Assembly: GCA_026874595.1 (NCBI GenBank)
Contig: CM049311.1
Span: 55,493,676 to 55,557,675 of the forward strand
Source: Sipunculus nudus
Taxonomy: Eukaryota > Annelida > Sipuncula > Golfingiida > Sipunculidae
Length of the DNA: 64,000 nucleotides
Direction of reading: 5' to 3'
Shown: positions 37,058 to 49,935 of the stretch, in pieces
Position numbering within the stretch: position 1 is the first letter of the stretch
Layout: each line of letters starts with the position of its first letter
Position numbers and translations under genes: made by a program
Notes under the pieces: generated by a model
Databases searched by the model: none
The model's input: the letters and a program-made list of their open reading frames with translations, nothing else
What the model was told of the DNA's origin: nothing

Positions 37058-37370
37058 CCAGGCTGGCAGATCGGCCAGATATATCCCTGCTCCGCCCGGG
37101 GCACAAAACATCCGCTGCGGCAAAATGATCTGGCAGGTGGCGTTGGAGTCTGAACTGTGTCCTGCCGGTTGAGTTTTTACTGATGGACACTCTTCTCAGC
37201 TGAGGGTTGGACATGAGTAGTTCTTGGATCTGGTAGAGTTTGCCCGTGATGTCTTTACCCACCAGGTTGTGGAGAATCGTACTTCCACTATTATCAATCT
37301 CCAAGTAGTTCTGAAGCACCCTGGATGGCCACGTGAACACTTCACTTTCCTCAACCGCTCGTATTGTCAC
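37058..37370 (-). CDS. Popeye domain-containing protein, exon (C-terminal half of domain)
   Basis: POPDC proteins are membrane proteins with a cytoplasmic cAMP-binding Popeye domain and act in cell adhesion and excitability. On the minus strand the acceptor TTACTTTGGCCAG precedes 37,370 and the donor CCTGG|GTAGGT follows 37,058. The frame reads VTIRAVEESEVFTWPSRVLQ, then NYLEIDNSGSTILHNLVGKD and ITGKLYQIQE. This matches the end of the Popeye domain: the FQ|VTI strand, the W.R..L helix and the L.GKDI..KLY helix. About 55 polar residues follow. It enters in phase 0, exactly as the exon at 60,405 leaves. The ORF extends further on both sides, but those parts are intron. The exon leaves in phase 1; the next exon is uncertain (see 24,529). 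Confidence 0.88.
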
Positions 37371-37424
37371 CTGGCCAAAGTAATGAGAAACTAGAATTAG
37401 TTTTTGTGATGCAAAAACAGATAC

Positions 37425-38030
37425 ATGTCTCCCCTCCCTATACTGGCCTCGTATCCTAAAATTGAGGAAGATCAAGGTCACCAGCTTTTGAACACATTGG
37501 AGATTTTGGTAGCAACAATTCATGTATCAAATTTCACGAAAAAAATTGGGTGCTTCAAAAGTTATAGTGTTCACAAAAATTTAATTTCCTGCTGATTTCA
37601 CCTTGAAGATGAAGGTCAAGGTCACCATTTCCTGAATATATGTGAGATTCTGGTAGAAACATTTCTTGTATCAAATTTTATGAAAATATATTGAGTGGTT
37701 AAAAATTGATAGTGTTCACAATATATTTTTATTTTGGCTGGTTGACCTAGATGATCAAGGTCACCAGTTTTCCATCCTGTTTGAGAAGGTTGAAACATTT
37801 CACATTACATTTCATGAAACTTTATTCAGTGGTTCAAAAGTTATAGTGTTCACAAAATTTCTTTATTTTCAGCTGAGTTGACCTTGAAGGTTAAGGTCAT
37901 TAGTTTTCAATCCCGTTCAAGAACTTGGCTGAAACAAAATGTATATCAAATTTAAGGAAAATGTATTCAATGCTTCTAAAACCAACTACAGACCAAACAT
38001 TATATGTCTCCCTCATGGGAGACGAGACAC
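37425..38030 (-). mobile_element. GTCTCCC-family repeat beside the POPDC exon
   Basis: ATGTCTCCC at 37,425 and the hairpin GTCTCCCTCATGGGAGAC at 38,006-38,023 mark the ends. Four units of about 140 bp between them repeat AAGGTCAAGGTCACC-type text, CATTTCATGxATCAAATTTxA and AAAAGTTATAGTGTTCACAA. It lies in the intron about 55 bp upstream of the exon acceptor. Confidence 0.65.
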
Positions 38031-38321
38031 TTCTACTCAAGGCTGGTTTCAGGTTAGGAGGAAAATTAATATAAATAATTAACAAATTCTCAATGAAATA
38101 TTAATTTTTGAAACATCAGCAGTAGCATCCTGAGATATGAATTGCAAGATCTGAAATATTTTCTTGCATCACAGGTATAAACCTTCACTAAACCACATCA
38201 AATTGCATGCAGCAAACAAAGAGGTAAGGCATGTTTCATTTGTGTTTAATCTTGTCAGGAGGAGTCTTGTCAGACCATTCAGATATATGGGCTTGACCTC
38301 TTGCACAAGATGACATTTTGA

Positions 38322-38330
<9 letters not shown>

Positions 38331-38386
<56 letters not shown>
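38331..38386. repeat. (AT)n microsatellite
   Basis: About 27 AT dinucleotides. Confidence 0.97.
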
Positions 38387-38389
<3 letters not shown>

Positions 38390-38689
38390 CCCAGGGAGAG
38401 ATGACAGGCTTAAATGAGATAATAATGTAAACATAGTTTTTTACTGTAAAGGGCATTAATATTCAATGACTTTCTAAGGAAACTGAAATTGTTTATTATT
38501 GGATAGAGAACTACTTTGTTTATTCTATTCTTCAATGGTCAAGAGTGTCATATCATAAGCTTTGATATGCTGGTGGGGAAATCTGACAATAAAGAACAAA
38601 AAGAAATTGAAAGAATAGGAAAAATAGCAGGAAAAAAGTTATTGGTCTAAATATTATAAGGTATCTAAAAACTTGAATAAAAGCTACTG

Positions 38690-39160
38690 TTTTCAATCAA
38701 TTCAGATTATAAAAGATTCAATCCTTATGTTACACAAGCTGTGAAAATTAAATCAAAGGTGCCTACAGGGAAAAAACATGTCATGGCCAAAATTGGACAA
38801 AATTTAATGTACTGATCTTTTATTTATGCTGATAACTTAAATTTCTTTTTTTGCAAAATTCAGATCTAATTTTCAGTTTACAACTGAATCTAATTAAACA
38901 AAGTTATATCCCTGAAAAAAAGTTTTTAGCTTCAGCAATTCTCATGTAAAGTGAGTAAATATATTTCCTGATTTTTTACAAATTGCATTATGTTCGGGCC
39001 CATACTTTCATGAAATTACGCAATACTAATCTAATTTCTTGAATTTACATTGGACGTGTATAGAGGAATAAGTATATTATATATGATAAAAAAAATATCA
39101 GTGGTTTGATATTCCTGTCAAATACTGTGGTTGGCATCATGTTTGCGAGGGTTTCAAATG
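38690..39160 (+). repeat. Dispersed repeat related to 54,800-56,140
   Basis: Shares CTGTGAAAATTAAATC, TTGGACAAAATTTAA, TTTATTTATGCTGATAACTT and TCAGATCTAATTTTxxGT with the longer copy, but lacks a recognisable 3' end. Confidence 0.6.
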
Positions 39161-39164
39161 TGAG

Positions 39165-39430
39165 ATTTTCTGTGATGTACGTGCACTGTGATGTATGTTC
39201 ATGTGTAAACCAATCGATGATAAACTAACATTTGATTCAGCTAAATATTCCATTTCCTGTGAAACTGGACAATTATTTGATTTCATTTTAACACTGTGAT
39301 GTACGACCTCCATGTGTAGTCCATTTGTAAACCAATCAATGATTAATTAATAATCAAATCAGCTAAATATTCCATTTCTGGTGAAACCAAAAAATTATTT
39401 GTTAGCATTTTAACTCTGTGATACCCATGT
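39165..39430 (+). repeat. Tandem duplication of about 130 bp
   Basis: Two diverged copies contain CACTGTGATGTA, GTAAACCAATC, ATCAGCTAAATATTCCATTT and AATTATTTG. Confidence 0.75.
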
Positions 39431-39832
39431 TTTGCCATCTGAACTCTCGGCAACTTTTCAAGCTCATTCTCAAGTTAACTGCTCAAAGTTTTCTTAAATG
39501 TCCTAAAGTGGTCAATGGGTCATGAGGCTCTGGTGACTTATGCCTTGATAATATGTCCCTGCATATGCCTCAAAAAGTCAACAGCACCAATATGTTTTGA
39601 AAAACTCACTTGCAACTGATGACACAAGGGCACAGTGAAGCAGAGCATTATTAAACTGTTAGCCTGGTCACTGTGATGATTAAGAGGACAGTCCTGTGAC
39701 CTTGACATTTGACTAATGTGACCTCAAAATAAATAGTGCTCTCATTTAATTGGTAGGTGAGCTGCATGTGGGAGGTTGAAGGTTCTGGTGAAATTGTTCA
39801 ATTTAAAATTTGTCCACAATCCAATAACAGAA

Positions 39833-40079
39833 TTAGAATATGGGTAGTCCACAAGCGACTATGTGTATCCACCAAAATCAGAGTAGGACGGGTGAAGTGA
39901 GGCATGGAATGAGTGGCAAGGGGAAATAGAGTTAGATGTGTTCCATATTAGCATGGATGTCTGCCACATTAACATGATTGTAGGTGGCACCACCTGTAAT
40001 TTGAACGAACTATCCAAGATGTATACACTTGCAAAATTTCAAGCGGAAAAGTCAAACCACTGCTGAGATAGAGTGATTT
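39833..40079 (+). mobile_element. TATCCGCC-family repeat, copy C, first part
   Basis: Begins GGGTAGTCCACAAGCGACTA with TATCCACCAAAATCAGAGT, and stops inside GAGTGATTTtatccc, where the hAT-like element entered. Confidence 0.75.
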
Positions 40080-41419
40080 CAGGGTTCATACACTTCCAGC
40101 AGATAAAAAATTTCATGACTTTTTCAGGACCTGTGACAAAAAAATCATGACCTTTTCTTCGTCATTTTGACATGTAAATGTTACTAAGGAAACTTGATAC
40201 AGATCATCCGTGCTCATTCAGATATGATGACTATAGCTTAAAGAATACATATATAGTTAAATATATTTAAGGGTCATTATTTAAAAAATGTGTTTTTTTT
40301 AATTTTCCTCTCATCGTTAAAACAAATATTTGCATGGGCATTAGGATATTAAACCATTTAACTGAACACATAGAATGATTAAGTAAAGCCCATCTGGTTT
40401 AACAGTTCAGTCTTGCAATTTTTTTATTTTAAGATTTCATGTTTTAATCAAAACTTTTTAATATTGAGAATGAAATATAACACCTGAAAAGCTTTCAAAC
40501 TGTCAATTAAATTACTTTCAAACACAGAGATGTAACAACCAAAAATCAATCAGGGTGGTATATGGTATCAGAGAAAAAACATTGTTTAATTTGGGTTAGC
40601 AAGAACTGCACCATTTACTTTGATGTATTACTATTTAAAATTAATCTAATGTCATCAGTTTGATATATGGAAGAAAAAGAAAGATCTTGATTAAGGTAAT
40701 TAATTCAACTTTCTTAAAGAGGTCCAGTAACATTAGCTACTGTATGATTGTGAACCTGTCACTTTAATCTGAGCTCACGTCGGCATTTAATTCCCCTATA
40801 TCTCTCATATAACGCTTCCGAGTACCAAAGAAATTTTTTGATTTATCATGTTCCTATCTACATAATCATGGAATATAATATGTTCTTAATTAGCATTTCA
40901 TAAAAATAAGTAAAAATACACCTATATAAGTGTTTGGCTGGTTAATTAGCGGTCAAGTCCTGTCATATTATTCCTTGCCGTCAGCCATGAGGCATGCACG
41001 GTTGCACCGAGCGCACATTAACACGCCGTGTTCAGGACATGGCGTTGAAATAAGACCAGTTGTAGGAAGATTTATTTCATTTAGTTGTAGGAAGATATTA
41101 CAGTTATTTTTAACCACTGCGCAAATTTAAGCTATTTAAATAATACACATAATTGAGAAGCATACAACAATTTTTAGCCGGAAAACACCATCAAAGTTAC
41201 CGGGGAGTATTAAGGCGGAAAAACTTAGGCGCCAATGGTGTCGTTTACTCATTCCATTGAAATAGACCGTGGCTCTTTATCTGCTACATCTTCAATCTTC
41301 ACTCTTAATGTCCTAATGGGCTTTAGCCGTACTGGACAGTGTGCGACGTCACTTCAAGTGCCAATGAAATTTTATACATGATTAAAATAGGTTGTGCAGT
41401 GGGTTAAAAACAATGTTTC

Positions 41420-42121
41420 AATTTAGATAAGAGTCCATGTTCCATTGATTCTTGTCCACTGTTTGGTCCTGAACCAGGCTGTGGCTAGTGACTTGAAACT
41501 GTCAAGGGTTGTTGCTCCAGCGATGTTATGAGGTAGAAGGTTCCAATTTCTAACAGTTCTTACATAAAAATGATATTTATATGCATCAGAGTGACTAGGG
41601 GCTGAATGTGTAGATACTTGTTGACATGGCGACGTGATGGCTCAACTGTGGATGGGAAGTTGATGTTTACCAGGCAATGTTTAATTTTGTAAAATAGAGC
41701 AAGGTCATAAGTTGCCCTTCTATTCTATTCATTGTAAAATATGATTTATATCCCTGGTTAGGTTTGCTTCAGGTCCAAAAATGTAATTATGCAGGACGAA
41801 TCTTGCAGCTCTCCTTTGAACATTTTCCAATTTAATTATGTTTTGGTGAGTATATGGGCTCCAGGCTGGTGACGCATACTCAAGATGCGGTCGGACGAGA
41901 GATTTATATGCCATTTCCTTAATTTCACGGTAACACATGCTCAGGTTGCGTCTGCAGAGGTTGAGAAGTTTGGTTGCTTTGTTGGTAATTTTATCAACAT
42001 GTTCATTGAAATTAAGCTTATTGTCTAGGATGACACCTAAATATCTGTCAGATTTGATCTCTTCCAGGGGAGTGAAACTGTTATTAGGTGGGTTTACTTG
42101 TAGAATGTCTCTGGCATCTTA
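41420..42121 (-). pseudogene. CR1/jockey-like LINE reverse transcriptase fragment
   Basis: Minus-strand frame from 42,121 to 41,729 reads from DARDILQVNPPNN through SDRYLGVILDNKLNFNEHVD to YKSLVRPHLEYASPAWSPYT and VQRRAARFVLHNY. This is the C-terminal thumb and downstream region of non-LTR retrotransposon reverse transcriptases. After a stop and a frame change, RTVRNWNLLPHNIAGATTLD followed by SFKSLATAWFRT continues the family C-terminus to about 41,420. The catalytic palm is absent, so it is a 5'-truncated, dead copy, as is usual for LINE insertions. It sits inside the hAT-like element. Confidence 0.88.
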
Positions 42122-43390
42122 AAATACTCTATCATCTATGATTGTAGGTATCCCGGTTGATGATGGGGTGGACATGACATATGAATAATTAATTTTTGTT
42201 TTAGTTCTTCTAGTAATACATCTGTCTCGACAATATCTTTGTCAATCTTGCATTTTATTTAATCTTTAAACCTTAAATATTTTATTTTAACTCTTCGTTT
42301 TTGCGACTTTTTTTATCAGACCCGTATGTGTATTCATAACGTCCCGTCAGTTCTACCAACAGGAGTACGGGCCGAATCAGTGAATACAAGTGTAGGCGGC
42401 AACGGTTTCCCGCCAAACCATCTGGAATGCACAGGCTATGAAATGCTACACTTGCATACATCATGAGGCCTCATTGGCTTTTTGAAAAAGACTTTCTCAC
42501 AAGACAGTATATATAATATTGATCCATTTTTGTTTAGTTATGAACTTAAAGGGACACACGAATGCTTGTGGTATGGGCATCATAAATTCGCTATGCAACA
42601 GAAAGCCCGGGAGGGCAGGGATTAGGCATTAAAACTCGATAGACTCCCAGAAAACGGGAGTGTTGGAATCTCTAACTGGATAACAATTATGCCATGGTAA
42701 TGACTATAAAGGCAACATTCTGTTATTTATATCTTTCTGAAAATAGCAGCATATTATTCTTTTCTTTCATTATAAAAACTCATTTTTAAATTGCAATTTT
42801 CAATACACAACAGTCTTTCATCACTGAAAATTATCTAAAAAAGAATTTTTTTAAAGTTTTAACAACTTGAACTCATAGGCTTAAGTGATTATTTTTTATT
42901 GCAAACGACAGTGAAATACCTACCATTTTTATTCTTCTCATATAGGCCTACGTACCATTTTAGCTTCTCCCCTGTGATGTCATACTATATTTGCACAAAA
43001 CGCCACTGCTGTGATCACTTCACTACAGAAAAGGTTAGAATTTGGTTTGCTTGGTAACCTACGAACAACACTCAATTCTTGAAATTGTGTATCTTGAATG
43101 CATGTTTAGTTGAATGAAGACTGCCCTGGCATTTTTTTTTATGAAAGTATTCATAAGAATGGCATGACGGCAATAGGGGGTTGACCACCCAGATTGGGAA
43201 GAGTGGATGCCAACCTAAGTTGGAACGACACTATAAGAGGAGAAATGCCAAGGTGTAGTCTGGTTAAGGTGGTTTTCATGATCACGTCCGTTCCATCTTT
43301 GACAAATATAATAAAGTTGATACAAAATATTTTTAAACAGTCAGAAAACTAAAAATCATGACTTTTTCATGACTTTTGATAATTTTCTAA

Positions 43391-46300
43391 ACAAGGCCTA
43401 CAGGCCTAATGCGAACCTGTGCATTGGGAAATACACCAGGTATAATGCTTCAATGCTGGACCATTAATTTTCATGTATATGAACTATGCAAGTACTAAAC
43501 ATTTTGAATAAGAAACAATTACACAAACATCACTGCTGAAATTCTGGCATAGGTGCACACAACACTAAAAAGATTGTAGCTAGCACCACCAGTCTTGTAT
43601 ACAACGAAGCTATCAGAGATATATACATAAGCCCAATTTCAGACTGATATATATCAAACCCCTCCTGAGAAAAACGTGTGCAAAAGTCATGGTAGGTGGC
43701 GACACCTGTCTTGTGAGTGAGAAAGCCATCAAAGACACATAGACAGGTCAAAATATTAGGCCAATCATCAAACTTACCTTGAGTCTGATGCATGGGGCTG
43801 ACCAGGCTTAGGTGAGAAAAACTGAGACAAATTGCTTGCAAAGACTACTGCACTGAGTGAACTCATGACCTGCACCTGGCTAGACTTAGTGAACTTTTGA
43901 CCTGTACCTGGCTGCACTGAGTGAACTCTTGACCTGTTGCATAATCTGACACAGTTGGCAGTCTGCCAAAGCTATAAATAGAATGCAGCTACTGCACTGA
44001 GTAAACTCCTGACCCATACCTGGCTGCACTGAGTGAACTCTTGACCTGTTGCCTAATCTGATACAGTTGGCAGTCTGCCAAAGCTATAAATAGATCCAGA
44101 CTGACCTCTAGCCTGTTGCCAAATCTGAAATAGTAGCCACACCATTGCATAAGCTCATGCAGGGGCCCTGCAATGAGGGGCTTGACACCCATGAAGTGAT
44201 CACATAGTGCCCATGAGGTGTTCACATGTCACCCATGAGGTGATCACATGCCATGTGCTTGGCTGCACTGATTGAACTCTTGACCTATATCTGGCTGCAC
44301 TGAATGAACTCTTGATCTGTTCCCAAATCTGAAACAGTTGGCAGTTTCTCATCCTATTTAAAGATACAGATTAAATCTTGGCCTGTTGGTATATCTGTTT
44401 ACACATACTGAAAGACTTTGGTTAAAATTTCTTTTTTTTAAGCCGACATATTCATAAACTTTTTATCAAAATATCTAGAATAATAAAAGATGCAGTACTT
44501 TCATTGTTAAAGGTCCAATAGTTCTGCCAAAAATCATTCTAGTAAACTTGAACAAAGGCCACCTAAAAATAATTTTTGTGCAATGTTACAGAAGATATAA
44601 TTGAAATAATAATTTTGTAGAAGAACACTATTGCAGTCCTCAGTTTGAAAAAGACATAATAATGGCCATAAGACCAACTTAAGCTTTTCACAACTCAACC
44701 AAAAATCAACAAACTCAGTATATTCTGATATGATTGAAAGAACCATGTCCTAGGATAATTCTTTTGAAAAATTGAACAATTATGAGTTTTTTTGCCCATA
44801 AAAAACAGGTCAATGTCGGTGGCACCACTAAATCTACAACTTCAAATATGAGTCATGTGACCAACATTTGCACAATACCTGGTAATGCTAGCTTCTGTCA
44901 TTTCTGAGAGTACTATGTCAGTATGCTTACTTGGCCGAATGACTGTTCAAATTTGTGTAACTCCACTAAAATTCATCAAATGCAAACCATTTGAACAAAC
45001 TTGAGAGGGCTTGCCTCTAGGATCATTTATGTAAAATATTTAACAATTTGGCTGGACCGTCTACAAGGAGACTACTTTTAAAATATTGTCAGCTTTTTCC
45101 TTATAAATCTAAGTAAATGCAGATAGCAAAAAAATAAGCTGAATCTCACAAAATCTGATGCAGTGACAGATTATTGCATCAAATCTGGGACTGGTAGCTC
45201 CTGCTATTCCTGAGAAATTATGGATTAATGTACAGATGACCAATGACCCCCGTACAAAAATAGGTCAATTCAGGTGGTGCCACCAATACCTGAATTTAAA
45301 TATGACTCATGTGACCAAAACTGGCAAAAAATTTGGTGATGATAGCTCTGGCTGTTTCTGAGACTGTCATTTTAGTATGCTTTTTTGGACAGATGACTAA
45401 GTTCAACTTCCTGAACAAAATTGAGGGAGATATAAAATTTAAGAAAATTTTCAGATGGCTAATTTTTTGCATTAAATTTCATGATGCTAGCTCCAATCAT
45501 TTTCAAAATAGTATCGGTAAACGTACAGAAGACAAACGCCGCCACACCATCGCATTAGTTCACAGGTTCACTAAAAATTAATACAGATGCATATTGAATG
45601 CAAAATTGTAATACAGATACATCTCACTGATGGCAAAATCTTGAATTAATTTGACTATGGATACCAATTATTTATAATCCATGTACAGCCGTCTTTATAT
45701 ACCAACAGAGAGCTGTATAGCTGTAAATGTAAACATTGCCTGGCAAGAGGAATATCTAAAAATCATAAATCTACATTTTTTAAAAGCTTTTAAAAAAACA
45801 TTCTTGTCAATATTAACCATAGATAACCTGAAATCTTAATGTCTAGAGGCATGATGTAATAAATGCTGATCAACTGGTGCCAGTCTAGATGTATCTAGAT
45901 GTATCTGTGTATCTTCTTCACACAGCTAACATATATGGTAAAATGACTCAATTGAACCTTTATAATTCAGCCAAAATTCATTCTTTGGAACCATAAAAGA
46001 CAATTATTATAATAATTTTTCAGGGGATTATTCTTGTAAAATATTAAACAAATTGGCCTCAGTAGGGTCAGTCAAAAAAAATTTTACAGGTTTATAACTC
46101 ATATGGGAAAATACAGCAAAATATCTAAGTTAAGCTTCCCATAACTCAGCCAAAAATCACTGAACCAAAACCATTTGAACAACCTTGAATTATCAACATC
46201 TAAGGATAATTAATGTGTGAGATTTAAGAATTTGGCCCAGTGGTTTTTGAGGAGAAGATCTTTGCAGCCACTGAGCTAAAATGGGCTGTTACAGCATATG

Positions 46301-46980
46301 ACTAAATTCAGCTTCCCATAACTTAGCCAAAAGTCACTGAAAAGAGACCATTTGAACAAACTTCAGAAAGCACTACCCTAGGATCATTTCTGTGTGATAT
46401 TAAACTATTTGGCCATATGGTTTCAGAGAAGATGTTTTTTGTAGCCATTAGTATGATACGGGCACTGATGACCCCCGTACAAAAAAGGTCGATGCAGGTG
46501 GCGCCACCAATACCTCAATTTCAGATATGTCTCATGTGAACAGCATTGGCTTAAAATTTGGTGATGATAGCTCCAGCCGTTTCTGAGATTGTAATTTTAG
46601 TATGCTTTTGTGAACAGATGACCAAGTTCAACTTCCTGTAACTCGGCCAAAAATCACCGAACTTAAACCATTCGAACAAACTTGAGAAAAATTATTCCAG
46701 GAATCATTTCTGTGAAATATTGGACAATTTGGCTGAACAGTTTTGTTGGAGAAGATTTTTAAAGCTTTTTTAGCTTTTTCCCTATAAAATCTAAGAAAAT
46801 GCAGTTAGCCAAAAAAATAAGCAAAATCCGGTATAGTTTTTTAGATGACTAATTTTTTGCATAAAATTTTGTGATGCTACCTCTTGCCGTTTTCAAGATA
46901 GTATGGGTTAACGTACAGATGAAGGACAACGGCCGACGGCCAACGCCACACCATCGCATAAGCTCACAGGTTCGCTAAAA
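43391..46980 (+). mobile_element. Composite Helentron-like repeat, copy H4 (complete)
   Basis: From ACAAGGCCTACAGGCCTAAT to CACACCATCGCATAAGCTC..GCTAAAA. It matches H2 nearly throughout, including the internal terminus (near 45,550-45,577), apart from small deletions such as the loss of about 90 bp near 45,430. It lies within the hAT-like element between TTGATAATTTTCTAA and TTCATGACTTTTTAAG. H2 and H4 probably derive from one recent source. Confidence 0.82.
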
Positions 46981-47050
46981 TTCATGACTTTTTAAGTACT
47001 GATTTTTTAAATCTAAAAAATCATGCCTTTTTAAGGACGTACAAACCCTG

Positions 47051-47139
47051 GATTTTATCCCACATCAGACAAACAGATGGACGCTGTGCAAAAATGGTTG
47101 CAGGTCACGCCACAAGTGTCTTGTATGATAAAGAGCTAT
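47051..47139 (+). mobile_element. TATCCGCC-family repeat, copy C, middle part
   Basis: Reads GATTTTATCCCACATCAGAC through to GATAAAGAGCTAT, joining the left and right parts in the order seen at 61,980-62,070. Confidence 0.75.
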
Positions 47140-47164
47140 ACCCTTACGAAAATGGAAAGTACTC

Positions 47165-47470
47165 ACATATATGTGCCTTATATGTCCCTTATAAGGGCCT
47201 TATATGTCCCTTATAAGGGACATATATTTCCCATATAAATGCTATGTATGTGAGTTATATGTATATTGCAGCTATATGTTTAGTCAGGCATTGTTATATG
47301 TGAGTTATAAGGGAGTTGTATGTTTGTTATATGTTAGTTATAAGGGAGTTGCACATGAGGCCATTCTGTACATTTCATTTATATGTGACTTGTATGGGAG
47401 ATATAAGAGAGGTGAATGTGAAGGGGTTCTGTATATGTCAGTTATATGTCAGTTATAAGTTTATATACTT
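47165..47470. repeat. Left subterminal array of the ACCCTTAC element
   Basis: Degenerate 10-24 bp units with CATATATGTG, TTATAAGGG and GTTATATGT. Units occur in both orientations, so the single strand could fold extensively. Confidence 0.8.
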
Positions 47471-48319
47471 TGAGCTTACTGTTCTACAAGATAGGACTTA
47501 GACATTTTCCAAGGGAACACAAATGCTGCAGAAACTTCTAAGTCCCAGCTCCATTATGGTTTTAAGAAAATGAATTATAATTGAATAATAAATACTGAAG
47601 AAGTATGTTAAAATGGGTATAAAAATAACCAGCTTCCTCATAACTTTATTTATATTTGAAAAATAATACTATAGATAATTTGTTTTTTTTTCATCTGACT
47701 TATACCTTAAGAAGTGTAAAATATAGTAATCATGCATGCAGTAAAACATCATTTACTCAAAACACAATACAAAAAAATAATTTGACTATATTTTACATTG
47801 GTTATAATTTGTGCCCTTGATAATCATAAGAAAAAATAATTTTTTTGGAATGTAGTGTATATACAAGTACTTCAGCATCTAATTGCAATTGATAACTACT
47901 TCATAAATACAGAACAAAGGGTACTGATGTAGTGTGCCACTGACCAATTATGGGAATACATAGGCATTAACCTAATTTCATATTGGTTTTAGAAACAGCT
48001 CAGCACCCACACATTTTAGCAGTAAAATATTGCCACTTAAAATCAACAGCATTGATAAAAGCAGAGGTACTTAAAAAGAATAAGTATTTGCATTCTTATT
48101 GTGACAATAACCAGCATTCTAATCAGTAAATTTCACAAGTATATGTAACTACCCCCTCCCCAGCAGACAAGCTTGCTGTACAAGCACTCTCTACAATTGG
48201 CCATTGACCTTACTGTACCCTGCCCTGGAATAGTGGTGACGTCACATGAATACTGTACAGGCTGTGCACAACTAAGGCATGCAGAGTCAGTTTACATCTG
48301 AATGATAACATCCGGTAAC

Positions 48320-48408
48320 CGTTAAGGGAGTACACACTTTGAAGAGAAGTTCTTTGTCAAGCTGCTCAAGCAGAAGGGGAATGTAAAGCTGAAAAAAATG
48401 TCTCATTG
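48320..48408 (+). other. Candidate first exon inside the ACCCTTAC element
   Basis: A consensus donor (CATTG|GTAAGT) follows 48,408. An open frame runs into it from GSTHFEEKFFVKLLKQKGNV and KLKKMSHW. Upstream are TGACGTCA (CRE) at about 48,237 and a short CG-containing stretch, which could be a promoter. Joining to the next acceptors gives early stops, so the transcript may be non-coding. Confidence 0.2.
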
Positions 48409-49862
48409 GTAAGTAATCTTGCATTATTTAAGTTATTTTTGCATAGTAAACCAGTGATTGCATAAAGAAGACTTCACCTATCTTGGTTTGCCCTGCAAAA
48501 ACATAATTTGTGTGTTTCAAGATAACATTTCCTATTTGGTGGCCCATTTTTACAAAATACCAAATTTTCGACAAAAAGCTGATGCTGTTACCCCTATATA
48601 GTGACAATGTGCATGTTCTATGCACCAACAGGAAGCTAAGAACATATTCTTTTCAGTGGTGCTATTTGCAGTAGGGTGTGAAAAAATCAAGAGTCAGCAG
48701 CAGGCCCTAAAGTTACATATTGATGTAATTTCTGAATGTCCCCTACCTGTGAAGGGTTGATCAGTTAACCTACATAAAGCTTAATCGGCACACAAATGCT
48801 ATGAGTACCACATACTACCATTTTATTTGTTGAACCTATGCATGGCTATTGACCATGTTATTATTTAGCTGAACTCTGGGTCATGAAAAGAAAAAGCTGC
48901 TACAATGTAATAATGTTCCTTTCCATTTTCCAAATTTACTTGAATTTTTTTGTCTTGCTACAGTGCCAAAAAGTTATAATATGATTAAAAATGTTTAATT
49001 ATACAATATTTATAAGTTTTTCTTTCAGGCAAAGTAAACATTAAACACTGTTGATCATCGCTGAATTTACAGCCACTGTCTCAATTTTGGTGAATGCTTT
49101 TTCTATAAAATTGAAGAGAGGTTTGCTGTACTCAACCAAAATATTTCAACTAATCAAATATTTTTTTACTGTTGGAGTCTATCACATGAAAGCTCCTAAA
49201 TTAAGCTTTAATTTGGTAATATGCCTTTCTACATGTCATTTACATATACTGTAAACACCAACTAATTAACAATTTGATACATAACACACTATGTTTCATA
49301 ACAATCCATAAACCATTCATAACCATAACCATATGTATGAATTTAATCTGAATTTGACATCAGAAGATCAAGAACACTCTTATAAAGGTCATGAGCACTT
49401 TAACTTTAAAGGGCTTGGTCCTCTGACTTTTTTTTCCTTTGAGGTTTTTCTGACATATTCACTTTCATTACAAAAGAAAAAGCATAATAATTTGGGAATT
49501 GTTTCACTAAGGATCAGATGATTTCATTAGGTACTATTTTGATTCCCAAAGAGAAATCAAATCTGGTTCAATTTACAGGTTAATCAAGAGTGGGTTTTTA
49601 GTCCACCTTGAATGATTTCTTTTTACATGTACATGTATTAGTGCCATTTCACCATAAAAAATCAAGACGTCATTTTGAACATTACTGACCACCAATATAT
49701 CATTGATGTACTGTTTTAGTAATATTATTGATGTGAGGCCCTTTTTTAGTCAAATAATTTGTCTACTTAAATGTCAAAATATGCAAGACTCCATGTTCTT
49801 AATTATTTATTTCCAACAACCTTAGTTTCTATGATTTGTAATGATTTCTTTACTTTTCTTAG

Positions 49863-49935
49863 AACCAGTATGAAGAAATGGTGCTGAAAGTATAAGAAGA
49901 GCCTAGATATCTCAAGCCCTTGCAAGAATTGTCTG
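49863..49935 (+). other. Candidate middle exon inside the ACCCTTAC element
   Basis: The acceptor TTCTTTACTTTTCTTAG and the donor TTGTCTG|GTAAGC bound 73 bases. Every frame has a stop, although two frames are open from the stop to the donor. Confidence 0.2.

Larger units (their letters stand above)
40080..47050. mobile_element. 7-kb hAT-like DNA element
   Basis: The ends are CAGGGTTCATACACTTCC and, inverted, CAGGGTTTGTACGTCC, with TCATGACTTTTT-type subterminal motifs on both sides. The host is GAGTGATTTTATCCC (intact at 23,318 and elsewhere). Here GATTT is present at 40,075-40,079 and again at 47,051-47,055, a 5-bp duplication. hAT elements usually make 8 bp, so the superfamily is tentative. 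Inside are a LINE fragment, a later composite repeat (43,391-46,980), and unrecognised AT-rich DNA at 40,100-41,400 and 42,130-43,390. No transposase frame seen. Confidence 0.7.

Noticed and set aside
36822-37523. The 233-codon minus-strand ORF as one uninterrupted protein
   Set aside because: Only residues about 52-156 match the Popeye family. Clear splice sites at 37,371 and 37,057 show that the extensions are intron read-through.
41937-42122. 61-codon plus-strand ORF
   Set aside because: It is the antisense shadow of the LINE reverse transcriptase fragment on the minus strand.
49870-49935. Selenoprotein-like reading (Cys codon followed by TGA, then an open frame)
   Set aside because: It depends on one in-frame TGA in an uncertain exon. 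I saw no SECIS-like structure and no family match.
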